Program-made: the position numbers and the translations under genes
Notes under the pieces: generated by a model
What the model saw: only the letters and a program-made list of their open reading frames with translations
The model's database searches: none
Told to the model about the DNA's origin: nothing
DNA from: Prinia subflava
Taxonomy: Eukaryota; Chordata; Aves; Passeriformes; Cisticolidae
DNA length: 64,000 nucleotides
Direction of reading: 5' to 3'
Assembly: GCF_021018805.1 (NCBI RefSeq)
Contig: NC_086248.1
Coordinates: 23,382,922 to 23,446,921 of the forward strand
Shown here: positions 11,846-26,800 of the stretch, piece by piece
How the letters are laid out: each line of letters opens with the position of its first letter
Numbering within the stretch: position 1 is the first letter of the stretch

Positions 11846-14800
11846 GTTTGTATTTTTTTTGCTTGTCTTAACGCTTTTATAGATTTAAAAAATCTGCTTG
11901 TCTGTTTACTGTGTCTCTTTCCAGGCTTGCCCTAACAAGCAAGAACTTCTTGTTCAAAAACCTTTAATGACATTTATACATACAACATGTACTTTTTGTT
12001 TCATCAGTGGCAATTAAGAGGTAATTTACCTGATGACTTTGGGCTTTTGTCGTTGCAGTTGATTGGATTATCGCGGACATGCTGGCAATCCGGCAGAACG
12101 CACTCGGGCACGTCCGCTATGTCTTGAAGGATGGCTTAAAATGGCTTCCCCTGTACGGGTGGTACTTTTCACAGGTAAGCCACTTCACTCTTCCCTTGCT
12201 CTTTGTGAGGCAGATATGGAAGATGCACTTTCCCCCTGTTTTCCATGCATGCTGTGAAGATGCAGTTCTGAGCTGGCGTTCAGTTGTTTGAACATGAAAG
12301 CAACTGGTTTCACTCAGTTTAGTTAAATGTGTATCTTATTTCAGTTACTAAAGATTCAGTTTACTTTTCTCAATGAATACTTATTATGGATAGAATTAAA
12401 ACTGATAGGAATATTTCAGAATATTCTAAAACTTTGTTCTTTTTACAGTCCAAAACTCCAGTTTGTAGTCACACTCTCAGAAGGTTAGCAGGTGTAAACA
12501 GACTTGTTTTGCTGTGTATGATGCTAAAAATTTGGAGTAAATTTGCATTACTTTTTGACATACTTCTTTTTTTTCAGTTGTTTTGCTTTTAGCACAATAT
12601 AAAAGAGAAAAATTGGATCTTAGTATAATGTGGAGGAAAGGCAGATCCCTCCTCCATGAAAATGTTGATGGTTATTTTGGACTTCAATTAAGCAAAAACC
12701 TGAGTCTAACAGTATTCCCATCTTTTTCTTTCTCCTCTTTCTGCATAATATTCCTTTTGTTCCTTCTAGTCTGAGAGCTCAACCTGATGTGACTCAAATT
12801 TATACAATTACTGAGAAACAGTGGGCCATGCTTACTGAACATCCAGCATACTGAGTGGATTCTTCAGTCTAGAATGGTGGAGAGCAGTGTAGATAGCTTA
12901 CTTCCCTAAAATCCTCTGTGAATTTGTGATGTCTGTTCCTTGCTTTTTCTGAAAGCAGAACTCTTTCTATGTGAAACAAAATAGAATGTAGAGGTGAATG
13001 GTTTTGGAAGTACTGGCCTTTTGCTAGATGAGCAGAAATGGCTTCATGGGACTTATCTCAGGGTTTAGATGGGAGCTTAATTATTATAATAGAAATGTAT
13101 ACAGTTTTGGGTAATGTTTTCAAAGTGCTTATAAGACTTCTCTCCTTTGTCTTCTCTATTTGATCTTAATGTGTTCTCTGAATGTTAATCTGCTTTCTAT
13201 CTCTCACCACCCTTGCCCAGGCAAAGAAAAGAAAAAAGAAAAGGAAAAAAAACCCACACCCCCCGAAAAACACCCCCCACACACACACGCTTAGGAAAAT
13301 ACTCCTAATAGAATTAGACAGTTTGATTGAATTGTCTCTCAGCCCTGACCAAGAGGGCAAGAAGATGGAGAACATTGAGAGAAATATTATGCTGGGTATG
13401 AGTGGAATTATATATTAATTTGTAAAGGAGTATATGAAGAGTAGGCAACCACAGATGCATGTCCAAATAGGAGGATTTACTCTTTCCCTCATCTTTAGAG
13501 CACACCCAATGTCTTCAGTTTAATGGTTGAAAATCTTTGTTGTCCTCTGGATGAGTACCTTAGTGAGTAGGCTATAGATCTAGGCTGGAGCATGGGTGGT
13601 TGCCATCGTTTCTGCTAAAATTGGCATGTTTAGAGAAGTATATGCTGCAGAGAAAATGAGAAAACTGTCTCACAATTTCTTTTATTGGTAGGTCTGCTGT
13701 TCCAGTCCCCTAAATAACTACAAACTGTCAGACCCTGTCATACCCCTCACTAAGGGTATGCATTAGGAGAAAATAGAATTCTCAGTTGTCTAATGCTTGC
13801 CCTTAATGCTTCTCTACATTTTTTGCCCACCAAAATGACTGATCTGCTGCACAGAAATATTTTGCTCTTTGTCCTTGCCTTTAGTCATTACGGTGGTGGT
13901 GATTTAACTCTGCTTTAATTAAAATACAAACAGGATATATATTCCACCCACTAAGTGTCCAGAAATTATTTTTTTCAAGATTTTGGAAAATTACTTTTGC
14001 TATGTGGAATATCTGGTGCTCAGTTTCCTGAGCAGTATATTGACTGTTAAAAGGAGGTTCCTGTGGAAATTAATCTGAATGTCACCTGCATTTTTAATCA
14101 AAACATGTATATATTAAATAAAATCTATTCAGCTTTGGACTCCTCAAAAAATAAAATTTCTGCAAGATTTAGTGGGGGGTGATTATATATATATTTTATA
14201 TTTATATATTTAAATCAGTGACACAATTGACAGGCAGTGGTGATGCATATATGCTTAAATGACTGAGATGGGATGCAGAAGGCCTGCAGTGCAAGCTAAT
14301 AGGTATTTTTATTGTTTTTATCACACCAAACAGTGCAAAAACATAAAACACTTCCTGCCCTTCCTGTTGATGTTCTGTCAGTGATGTCACTTACACTCCA
14401 CTAAAAGTTTCCAGAGCCACATAATTACGCCATGCTTACGGAATTCATATTCCCTTCCTCAGGTAAACATCCTGTTTGGAAATAAACGTGGTCTGGATGT
14501 CCAGGAGAGCAAAATTCAGGCACAAAGGAAGTATATTTGTAAACACAATCCATTGTTGACTGAGAGAGGGGCTTTTAAAGTACAGTGGAAAAAAATTATA
14601 ACCTCAAAAACAGTACTTCCAGAAATGTGTTTTGAAGAGCGCTCATATATTTGATCTCTTACTGAAAAGGAAATGCAATACAAATTGGGGAATTTGAGCT
14701 ATATACAATCACATAACTAGCATTCTTCTTTCAGGTAGCTATCTAATACCAAGGAAAGAAAATAAACACTTAAATTAACCTATTATGATCCACGTCTGAT

Positions 14801-17800
14801 TTATTAGGTAGAACCAATTTATTTTCATAAAGCTGTCTTTATTATTTGGGGGTGGATCTGAATTTTTTTTTTTACCCCTATCATTTGCTACCAATCTATC
14901 CCATCACTCCTATGCACTTGTACCATCCAATTCGTTGCTGTTTATCTTATACCCCTGATGTGGCTGGGATGCGATTTTGAAAAGTGTTTTGATACCCCAT
15001 GGTTTGCTTGACTTTTTAACATAGGAGGTATATCTTGACCTTTTCTGTTATCCAGCATCAGCTTGTGCACCCTTGTGGTTGTTCCTGAGTTTAGCCACAT
15101 ATCCTGCCTCTCTTTAGCTTTGTACCCCTGAGCCATAGGGACCTGCCACAGTGGTGGAGTTGGGGTGAATGTGGCAAACGCTGATCTTGTGATACTTTGT
15201 CTGTTCTTATGTTACGTGACTCTGTGCTCATTTGCTTGAGAAGAGCAAATCTATTTCTGAGCATTAAAATGTCTGATGTGCGACACCAGATCTATCTTTG
15301 GTGGCATGCTGTGTGTCCCTGACCAAACAGTCCAATAGGAACTTCGTTTGTCCAAGCTGACAAATCAAACTAGGAAAAGTTGGTTCAGTATTTTTCCAGT
15401 TTACTGCAGCTGATTAATAATTTGATTATAAGGGAATACCTCAATTCCAGGTTTCTCTCATTTATCAAAGCTTGACCTACCTGAGCTCACAGAGAATGAC
15501 AATGTACCCATTAAATGGAAATCTTATATAGTGATGAATTTTTTTCTCATACTGAACTGAGTTTACCCTTCCTGGAACGGCTGGTTGTGTTGAGTGTCAG
15601 AGTATAACTGTACTTCAGTCTGCTTAAGACTTCTGTTTCCTTTTAATAGTGCCAGATCTTGAAAATGGTCTTAAATGTGGAGTGTAGAGATAACATGAGG
15701 CTTTCTGTTTACTACACCGCTGAAGAAACGTTTTTCTGTTCATGCTGCTTTCTGTCTGGAACTGTTAAACTGCTTGTGGGATGGTCCCAGTACCATGCCA
15801 CAGCCAAGCTCAGTGAGCTGGGGAATTCTGTTCATGGTTTTGGTCCCCTGCCAGCCACAGCAGCAGAGCTGAGTGTTAGAGCTGGCTATTTCACCTTGGG
15901 AGGGAACCACAGACAGTGAAGTTAGACAGAGTATGTAGTGTGCAGTTAATGCGTCTCTGGCTTTCTGTTCCCTTTCACTGCAGCTTTTGAAGAACAACTC
16001 AAAAGTCATGTTAAACACCACTAGCTAAGCAGTTATCTCTCCACACCATGAAAAGCAAAGGCTGAAAACACTTAGCATGACCACCTCTTCTGCCCATCTC
16101 TTCCTAACCCCTCAAACTTTTCCTGTCCATGCCATGGACACAGCTCTGCACACAGCCACCACCCCTGTTTCTACAATGTACTGAATCTTTTCATGAGATC
16201 AGGTATTTGAATGAGGCTCAGCTCTTGGTAGTTTTAATCTTACTGTCACCTTTCTGTTAAGAGCATGTAAAACCCTAAATGGACAGAAGTTGTCTGACAA
16301 ATCCCAATACCAGTTGTCATGGTGAACAGAAAAGACTATTACCAAGTTATGAAGTCAGTTAGAAAATCCATGAAAACAATGTATTTGAAACATGAAATTC
16401 TGTTATTTGGAGCTAATTTTGGTTTTTTTCCAACTTTATTGTATCAGTAGTTCGTAGTTGGTGCATGTTTGTTTACATTCTCTTTCTCTGTAGATAAAAC
16501 AACGTGGTGGAAGAGGGAAATGATAGGGCAAATTTCTCTTTGTGTGTACTTTTACTGAAGTTTTGTGATAAATTGTGTCAACATGTTATAAAATTAATCT
16601 CTTCTAGGACATAGTTTAACTTCTAATAATAATTTTCAGTAAAAATACTTCTATAAAATTCTTTGCCTTGTGAAGATTTTGGTTTACTTATTCAATTATT
16701 ATCTTGGTATATAACTTCTTTATTAAAAGTTTGATTCTCTAATGAAGTGCAGGAGGGTTTCAAAACCTACACTAATTACTTTTGTGCTGTTCATAAATTT
16801 TGTATGTAGAAGTATGATACTTATATTCCCAGTATTTGCATTAGTTATTATTTTAGAGTGGGCACACAGAATTGAAAGCATTGACCTGTAAGTACTTGTA
16901 TGTAACTTCAGTTCTGTGATTTTCCCTTGATACATAAATAAAGCTGCATGTCAGTATTGTTGGGAATAAATACTCTGGGGTCACTTCTAATGCCATCTTC
17001 TAGTTAATTAACACCTTTAAACAAGACACTTCAAGTGTCTTATGCATCGGAGGTTTTTTATATCTGATTTTTATTTAAACAGATTTTGTGAACCAAAGCA
17101 TATGCAAATCTAAAATTAGTTTCACATGTTTTTGTGATAGGAGGAAATGTCTGGTAGGCAATTTGCAGCGTGAGTCATAAAGGTGATTTGTCATTGTCTC
17201 TTTTTTGTTCTTCTATCAGCTATTCTACATTAAACTGCTTAAATATTTAATGCTTTCCCTTTTTTTTTCTCTCTGATAGCATGGAGGAGTCTATGTAAAA
17301 AGAAGTGCCAAATTCAATGAGAAAGAAATGAGAGAGAAGTTGCGGGCCCAGATGAAAGCTGAGACTCCAGTAAGCTTATACCTTCCTTCTCATTTCTTTG
17401 ACTTTTTTAATGGCAAAGGCTTGTTGGAGAAAAGAGCCATGCCCGATATCCACAAGCTACTAAGATGGTAATCATGGATTTGTTTTCTTTCTGTGTTTTT
17501 ACAGTTACTTTCTCTAATTAAACTGAGGAAAATTTGACTGGTTCTTTATGATTGACAGGAACTTTGTGACCTCTCTGTAGAGGACAAGGGGGATCCAGAC
17601 TTAGAACATGAACTATACTACCTTCCTTGGGAAACTGGTATTTCAAAAGAGAAACCCTCTGTTTCAAAAGACAACATTTTGACTACTGTGTGCTTGTCAG
17701 AGACTGATATGCTTGACTTCTAAAAGTCAAGAACCTTTCCTACCAAATGTTAATTAGTCATCACAATGATCAATCATTTTTAATGGCAATGACATCTTAG

Positions 17801-20800
17801 AACTGAATAACTTTGTCTGCTGTGCCTAGAGAAGGGAAAAAAACCCAAAACAAACTCTTGATAATTTTCTATTTGAAGAATGACTGTTACTGCCAAGTGA
17901 CTTTTCTCATGACTCCCTGTATGGTTTGTGGCTCAGTGGTTAGAATCACTTTGCTTCCATTACTTGCTGTGCATTAAATTTTTTTCTTCCTTTTTGGCTA
18001 AGCTAAAAAAAAAAACCTACTAAGCAAGCCTTGATATAGAACAGTTAAACTTCCATATTATTTAAAATTGTGTTATTAGGACTTAGACTTCCCAAAATCA
18101 TTGCCAAAACTTTTATAAGCTGAGACTTGGGTAAAAGGCATTCATGGGTTGTTTTGACATTCATAATAGTATTTTTTTTTCTTATTTGGAGATAGTGAGT
18201 TTTGACCTTGTGCTTACTGAGAGGCTTAAATGAGTAAAGTGTCCCTCTTTGGAGAAGATGGTCATGTTCAGTGGTGGCAACCTGCACCCTCATTTCCAGG
18301 GAGGTTCCTGGGATGTAATGAGGTTGTGTTGCCTCATTAGTTGCCATATGTCACTGATAAAGATTCTAATTGCTGAAAAACTTGTGGTATAATGAAATAA
18401 GCAAAGGCTGCTTGCAGCATGTAGTCATCCCCCCAAGCAATTCTTCCCCCTGCAGAGTGCTGGTTAAGGTCATTTGAGTTAGTCTGGATGAAGTAAGCCA
18501 GCAAGGTGTTTTCTTGCATAAGCCCATGGATTTCTTGCTAGCTAAAGAGTCAGGTTCTGCTTGAGTCTGGCTTTCTGGCTTCCCTCTGCACTCCATAAAA
18601 AGCAGGGGTTTGTTGTTATTTTGTGATAAGAGTCTTAATTCAACATCTGTGTTAAATTAATCTTCTTTATAAAAACCTGTATTTTTCTTTTGATACAATC
18701 TTGGGAAGATGTGCTTAGAAACTCATCTGATTATGTCCTTGGAAACCTGCGAGTGGTGTTCAGCCTTGCTGCACTGTGTCATTTTCGCACAGTTGGAATC
18801 TAAGGAGAGGTTTAAGCATAAAGCTATTCTTTAAAGATACAACTGATGTAAGTTCTGTTTTCCATATGGTTAGTAAGTGAAATAAATCCAGAAGTCTTTG
18901 TTTGTGGAATCATCTTTCTTCTCCCTCCTGAGTTGTGTGTAGTTTGAAAGCCTCTACCTAACCTATCAAAGCTAATGCCTAAAAAATATGGCACCACTTG
19001 GGTACACTTGTTTTTTGCTGCAGCTTGGCTCTCTGGGAGTTTAGTGGTGTTGGAAATGAGCACAGATCCTGGATGTGCATACCAGGCAGTTGTTGCCAGT
19101 TGCCTCATATTATCACATGTTGCAATATAGCAGACAAATAAGTGTAACTGCTGCAGAAATTAGTTGTTTAAAATCTCTCTGTCAAACCATATAGGGAGTG
19201 ACACTTAAATGTAAAAAACCAAAGTCGTCAAAAGCCTATTTACTGGGCAAATATTTGCATCTGCAGGGATAAAAGACACAGACCATTGAGCTGTCATTTG
19301 AGGGAAGACTAAACTTCTTATAACCTACTTTATCTGAGAATTTAAATGTAGATGCTATTAAATGGCCTTTAACCTACAGTTACTACTGTGAGAAAAAGAT
19401 GATAACCTGTGTCCTTACTGCATTATTCATACAGTTCTGCAACTTAGCATGACATTTACAAGCAACTGTATTGCTTTTAAAATGAAGACATTTTGATCAA
19501 GTATGCTCTGAACTCATCAGGTTCCTGCAAAAGTACCTAATCTGTGACTCTGGAATTTTCATGCCTGTATGCCACAGCTCAGGATGGACTTCCCTCAGTT
19601 TAGTGGGCAGCTGATGTAGCTTGGTCATTGTGTGTGTACGTGATAGAGTTCTTTCTTTAATGTAGTGCAAGAGATGAGCTGGCCTTTCAGCTGCTCAGGA
19701 AAGATTTATGTACCAATAAAGAAGAGATGGACGGGAATCTGTGTTAAGGGTCATGTTGTTATTTACAGTTTCTCTCCACATACAATTTAAACAAAAGAAT
19801 CCAGATGATTAATGTTCAGTCTGTCTGGAGCCATCCCTTTTCCCATTAAGAAATTGAAGATGTGTAGGAAGACAGAACCAGTCTTCTGTTCTCCTTTGCA
19901 CAGCAAGCTCTTTACCACTTCACTGTGGACCTTTTTTCCTTTTTTTTCTAAATTATGACAAATAAATTGGAGTTAAAACTGACAGGCAAAGTAAGACTGC
20001 CTCTTGGCCTCTTACATGCACAGTACAACTTGATTAGTGCTCTGGTATGTCTCCTTTAGTGTAGACAATGGTGAACTGTGTGATTCTCCTTGCTCACCTT
20101 GTCTTGTGACTTCCACCCACCTGTCTGCTGTAAACAGCCGCTTTTCCTGCCCTCAGGTCTGCAGCTGGCCCATGCTTTATCCCAGATGCAGCACAGAGAC
20201 AGGCACAAAACTGATAGCAGACTGAAACATTGTTGCACCTGGGTTTTCTTAGTGGGGATCTTTAACTGTTGTATTTCCTTACTTATTTCTGGAAGTCACT
20301 TTGCTTTTCAAACTTCCATTGAATTATACGCTTAAATGGTGCACTGTTGGAACTTTTGTTTATAAAATTCACTCAAGATGATGTGATTTGGTTTAGAATT
20401 CCATAAAATTCGACTGATTGCTAACAAATTGCAATCTTAATGTCTTGTTGTGAGAGCAGAGACTATCATAGTGTTTAAAGAACACTTCTGTGTTAATGTT
20501 GTTTCAATGCAAGCAATAGATGAATGTAAGCCCAGTGAATGGGTATCCAACTGTTACTTGATATGCTTAATCTACTTGATTTATAAAGAAAGTTAACTCT
20601 TCCGAACAGCAAACTGTTCAATTTGATAACTGAAACCATCACTTCTGTTTTTTATCATGCATTGAGAGTAGGAAATCTGCATTCTGAGATGTGGGATTTA
20701 ACCCTGTACAGCCAATATTTAGCTGGTCATTCAGTGTTTTGGTTTTGTCATTCACATGACAATGATTTATTCTGTGACTGAACCAAGAAATACCAATCAA

Positions 20801-23800
20801 ACAATAAAAACATAGAGGGTACAGATACATTAATACAACAGCTATGAGGTTTAATATAATAATTTTGTGATATAGTTACTAATTTGCAAATCCCTGATAA
20901 TTGTAAATCACGGATGTCTTTGCCTACTGTTCCCACATCAACTTTGGTATTTTGTTCCAATTATACCAGATAGGCTTTCTCATACCATATCCTTTTCAGT
21001 TATTGATCTGAGTGGTAATGTTTCTCATCCAGTTCACTGGAAGCATACTTTCTAGGCAGTGGTCTAAATGGATGCAGATATTAATCTGTCTAGTTGTCAG
21101 GATACAATAATAGTAATAATAATATTAAAATTAGGCAAGTGCATAGTTTAAGACAGTTTTGAATTTCGTAAATTAAAATATTTGTTTTCCCTTTGTCACA
21201 TAAGAATGCAAGTCACAATAAATGCAAGATACCTTTAGTCAGTAGTTACCACTTCTTGATGCCTTATGTTCTTCTACAGAGTTGCACCCAAGGTGTTCTC
21301 CAAAGCCCTTAGCCACCTTTTCTTGCTGTATGTTTATGGTTTTCCTGTATTCCAGGGACTCTTTTGTCACTTTGCTTGTCACTTGTGGCACTCTGATCTA
21401 TCTCAGGGACTTCCTCAGCTGCTCTATCCCCTATCTGGAAGCACGGCCCCTCAGTAGTGCCATTGCTGTTTCTTTGTGCCTGTGAGACTTTGACTGTGCT
21501 AGGAAAAGGAAGCATTGCTATTTGGGAGAATGCAATTACCATCCTGCATTCATTTCATTTGTGGCTTGTGGCAAGTGCACTGACATTGCACTAGGGACTC
21601 TTCAGGTAGCCCCTGATTGGCAAAAGACGAAAGATTTGCATCTTTTTTGATTTTCTAGCTCCAACAGGAATCAGTAGGGTTCTGCTAAATGAATCCTGAT
21701 CCACTCCTCGAAGCTTCCAAATTTATAAGAGATACCAAGTTTATTGACACCCACCCATTCCCACAGAAGGAATGAAAGTACCACATACCTGAGCATAGGG
21801 ACCTATTGCTTGGGTTAAAATTGGTATCTCAATGAATCAGGGACTGTGGTAACCCAAAACTGTCTCTGCTGGTTTGAACACTAGCACCATATTTTGCGGC
21901 AGTAAAGTGTTTAACTTCTGTGTAGCTAATTGCACTAATTAAAAAATCTGTATAAAAAATGGCCTAAGCTGCAGCTAGTGTTTCTAGGCAATTAAAATGT
22001 TTCTACAAGATCTTGTTCCAAGTTCAGGGGAGCTTATTTAGTTATTACAATCTTAGAGATTTGTAGTTCTTACAGTCTTTGGAAATAGCTTAAGGATTTA
22101 ACTTCTGCTACCCATGGTGGGAGAAAAGCCAGTCATACAAGTGGTGCTGGTAGGCTGAACTGTACTGGCAGGATATCTTTGTTTTGTGCAGGACTGTATG
22201 TGAATATAAGAAGATCATCTATTTACATTCATGAATTCCACTGTTAAAACAGTCCTAATGAGCTATATAGGTTATCATATGCTGAATTTAAGGGCCACTT
22301 CTGTGTCATATGCTTTCAACTCAGAGACACTCAGATTCTGATCAACAAACCTGTTTGGCTACTTGTATTTTAGAGGTTTGCTAGAATAAATAAAATAAAA
22401 TTTCAGTCCCTGATTTGTACTACACACATTGGACTGGCGTAAGTAGATACTGTTCCCTGTTGTGTAATCAGCTTTTCAGGGTGATTATCTGCGTTGAAGA
22501 CCAGTAACAATGTTGCCTGCTTCTAAGTGCTGAGCTATGTCCCCAGAATGATGTTCCTGTCCTGTGTGCTTCACTTCCTTTGCTCTATGACCTGTTACAG
22601 TCACTGTATTACCCTTGAGAGCTGAGCAATGCGGTCTTTAATAGGGATGGATGGGTGGAACTGGAACACCTATCTTGAAGTACCATTTTAAGCATCCAAA
22701 TTACAAGATTTGAACATAAGCACATTTATGAAAAGGAAAAAATTCATCTGGATTTGAATATTATGTCCTGTCCAGCTACCTAGGAAAAGTTTTACTTAGT
22801 CACTTATATATCTTAACATTATACATCATAGATGAAATGTATAGATGACTGGGGGAAGTGTGGACTACATGTGGGTCTAAGGATTCCTGTACTTGTCCCT
22901 GTACTTATGCTACTGTTATATATGAAAAAGTAAACACCTTGAACCCATTTTCTTCTGTTCCCTTACCACCAAATCTATGTGCATCTTGGATATCTTCTGT
23001 TGGTCCTTGCACATTCTTGGACTTCACCTGCCTTTGCAGTCTGCCCATTTCCACCAAACATACTGTGATGAGTACAGTCTTTCTCCTAGATCTCTTTACT
23101 CTACTGACACTGGTTTTGCTATTTTTAATGTTTATTTTCTTTTTTTTCCCATGTCAGGTTCTAGGCTATGTACTCAGTTTTCCTTTTTCTTGATCTCCAG
23201 CTGGCTTCTCTGGTTGGCACATTTCCTAGATTTCTTCCCACCTCTGCATTTTAGTGCATCTTTCAACCTTCCTCACTGTGGGGTGATTCTGGAGAGGTCA
23301 TTTGCTGGGGCCTTTCTTCTGGCATTCAGCCCTTTCTGTAGCTGTTCCACAATCATTAAATGCAAATACCAGCACACTCTGATGTTTTGTGAGCCAGAAG
23401 CACAAAGTTGCATTCCTGTGTGTCTCTTTTTGAGTCTTATCTTTATGTGATGTGCACTCCCAATTATCAAAATCTCTGTCTAATCACTAATAATATTCCT
23501 TGGACTGTTTTGTAAATCCATTATCTTGTTTTCTTTCAAATGTTTCTTGAGACTGCTTTCTGCAAAGTTAATAAATTAAGTATTTACAGTAGGCATTTTA
23601 CTATGAATGTGTCATGTTCAGCTCCATAGCAGTTACCATTTGTGGCCATAGATGCTTCTGCAGATGAGCCCCCAGTATGAAATTTTCACTGTTTAAGTGA
23701 TGTTTTGCATCAGCTTTGTTTGTAGGACATAATGCAAGACATACACACAAAAACCTTGAAACCCCTCCGTTGTGTTTCAAAAGAAAATGGAAAATTGTCA

Positions 23801-26800
23801 AATTTGACTGCTCCTATTTGGGTACACAATTTTACAGTCAGATATGCAGATACTTAGACAACCTTTACCTGTGTAGTGATTTGAGAAGCCAGAGATAGTT
23901 TGATGATGAACAGGCAAGCAAATGAATTTACTTTAGAAATCTAACCTTGCGGGCACACATGCTTAACGGAATGTGACTTTAAAGTTCAAATTACGCTAAA
24001 CTATGAATTTGAATTCCTAATATTCATCAAGAGTAGGATATTTAATATCCAATTTAATGAGAGACATAAAGGCACACAAGATCTATCATCATTTCAATTA
24101 GCAGTATTTCTAATAATGAATGAATTACTGTATATTTCAGTATAAGGAAAGGCAAGAGGCAAGATCACCATTAAAAAAAAATTGGTCACTTTGTGATGTA
24201 TTTGTCTGTTGTTTCAAAATCTCTTAAAACTGATACTCCTATTGATATCAGCTCCTCCTGACTTGCTGACATTTGTTGCCACATGCTATCTTCCTTCCTA
24301 AATCACATGGAGTATTTTCTATGGTGTATTTTCAAAGGAAATTATTTTGAACCTGGAACAGTAAGTTTCTTAGAGCTAAAAAATTTTAGTCAAGTATTCT
24401 GATTTTCTTTTGATTCTTACAATAGTCAGTGGTGTGAGTTAAATACAATATGGGCCTATCCGGTGTTGATAATTTCTGTAAAAGCAGTCAGTTTATATTC
24501 ATTATAAGAACTTGTCTGTTTTGTTTCTTTTTTAATTTCACAGATGTATTTAGTGATTTTTCCAGAGGGGACTCGTTACAATCCAGAAATTCCAAAAGTC
24601 ATTGCGGATAGTCAATCATTTGCTGAAAAGGAAGGTAGGCAAAAAACATCTTAAAAGAATTCTTTTGTTATGGTGTTAACATGTATTACATGAAATTGTT
24701 ATATAATATGAAGATCGTATCACCTTAACTGGACTTTTAAACCTGCATGATTGGTATTTAAAGGTTTAAAATAGTATAAACTACAATTTCTCTTACAGAG
24801 TAAGATTATAGTAGTTCATATACAGTCATTTCATGCATTTCACAATGTACAACAGTAACAGAAGGCTCACTGTAGTTTCTACCTCTAGCTGTGTATTACT
24901 TATTTTCTTGCTCCTTAAGCTTGTAAGAATTGCCTACACTGCATCAGGGAACCAGTCCATCTGAGTTGATATTGCAGCTCCAATTACAGTTGTTAGTCAA
25001 TATAAAGAGTATTTTGCATAGAGCTTGCTGGGCCTTCATTTCATTTAATTAGTCTTAGTACTCCTATGGCATTTTGGGTTTGTTCCTCTCTCACCTTCCA
25101 GTCTCACTGTTCCTTGGTTGACCTTCATTCTGGAATTGCTTTGATTGTTGGCACTGTGGGATTGTTTCTATAACCACAGATGGAATTACTTCATCTTTGG
25201 AAAAGCCTGCAAAAAATCCAAGAGTCCAAGATTTTTTGTATTTTCTCACATCATATGCACGTAAACTTTAAATCCAACAGTTCAGTGAACATGTTTCCTG
25301 ATTTTGTTTTTTCCTGTTGACCAAAGTGAAATAATTCACTCTAAACGTAAACAAAGAATAACAAATAGGTCTGGTAAATTCATCTCTGTGACACACTGAA
25401 ATGAATTCACAAGTCTGTGGATCAGCCTGTTGATATAATCAAGCTATTAGGTATTGTTAACTCTTGTCCAAAAGGATATATGCTTTTCTTCTCCTTGGGA
25501 AGAATGGAATTTGTTTGCGTGTATGAGCAGGAGAGCTGAAGTCATAATGTATTTGTTCATCGCTTCAGTTTCCTGTCGGAAATGAAAGTCAAGTGTTTCA
25601 TTTAGGTTGGTGGTTCTTTGAGAGTTCAGAGGGAGGGCTTGTTTAATAGGATTGTTTTTTCTCACCTTCTTTTTCAGGGAAAAGGCTCTAATTATATCTC
25701 TACAGTCTGCCAAGCAGTAAAACACTACTTTTGTGCTTTCAGAGCACCTGTTTGTTTCTTCTACTGTTTTTCTCTCCCGTACTGCACTGTTTTTATTTTG
25801 CAACAATTACTCCTTTTAAAAACTCTCATGACAAATTGTTACTAAACAAGAAGCATCTCCAATTCTGTTGCAGAATCCTCTTGACCTTCTTCTCCCCACT
25901 GCTAAATTCTTTTGTTGTTGGCCTCTGTCCCACTTTTTATGTGGGGAGAATGGGAAGCAGTCTGTGCACCCCCGGGGCCGTGCTCCCCTTCATGTGCACA
26001 CAGACACAGAACTGGAGCATCCCTCGTGCAAGTGTGTTGAGAAGCAGGGGCCGACACTGAGAGCAGAACCAGACTCTTCTGAGGGCTGAGCCTCCAGCAC
26101 GTCCCAGTCCAGGGCACATCCCAATGTGCCGGGGGCTCTAGGGCTGGGGAGCTCCAGGTGGCTGCTGGCAGGATGTGCTTACAGCTCCCCAGGGCCCCAG
26201 TGCTGCAGTGCAGTGCTGCTGGCCCTGGCTCGTGGCGTGCCCTCAGCAGCCCCGGTGTCCCCGCGTGCTGCGGCTGCAGTGGGAGCCGTGGCCGCGGGCC
26301 TGCCAGGGCCAGGGCAGGCTGAGCGATGGCCGTGCTCCCTGCGAGCTGGGCTCGAGCAAGAACAGCTTGCCACACTTGTCCAGAAGATCCAGGAGACTTT
26401 CTCCTTCCACTGTTTTAGGCAGGGTAGGAACACATAGTGGTTCTGCCAGCCATAGGAATGAGGAGGATACACTGTAATCTACGGTTTAAATAAAACTTCA
26501 CTTCATTCTTTGTGGGGATATAATGAAGTCTAATAATTTAATCTTGTCATCTTATTATGTTTGTTACAGATCACAGTGCTTCAGCATGGGCCTTACCAAC
26601 ATGCAGGGGAATTTGTTTGTTTTTTACCTTGAAATGATTTTTTCCCTACATTTTTGCTCAATTTTATATTGAGAAAATACTGCAAGTGTAATATTGGGAA
26701 AAGTGGTTAATTAAGAAGAATTAAACTAGAAACCCATGTTAGAACCAGAGCTTCTATCCCCAAGGATAACAAAGTTATTCCTAGAGCACAAACATAACTC

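Noticed and set aside
17929..17939. TGGCTCAGTGG, an exact tRNA A-box-like string
   Set aside because: No B-box follows at a suitable distance and the surroundings do not fold as a tRNA. At most it is a vestige of a tRNA-derived element.
22858..23450. Overlapping frames of 111 and 157 codons with hydrophobic stretches
   Set aside because: The hydrophobicity comes from T-rich intronic DNA. Two unrelated frames cover the same bases and neither has a motif.
25902..26477. Overlapping frames of 97-157 codons in the GC-rich block
   Set aside because: GC-rich DNA has few stops; the sequences are low-complexity Ala/Pro/Arg-rich and match no family I know.
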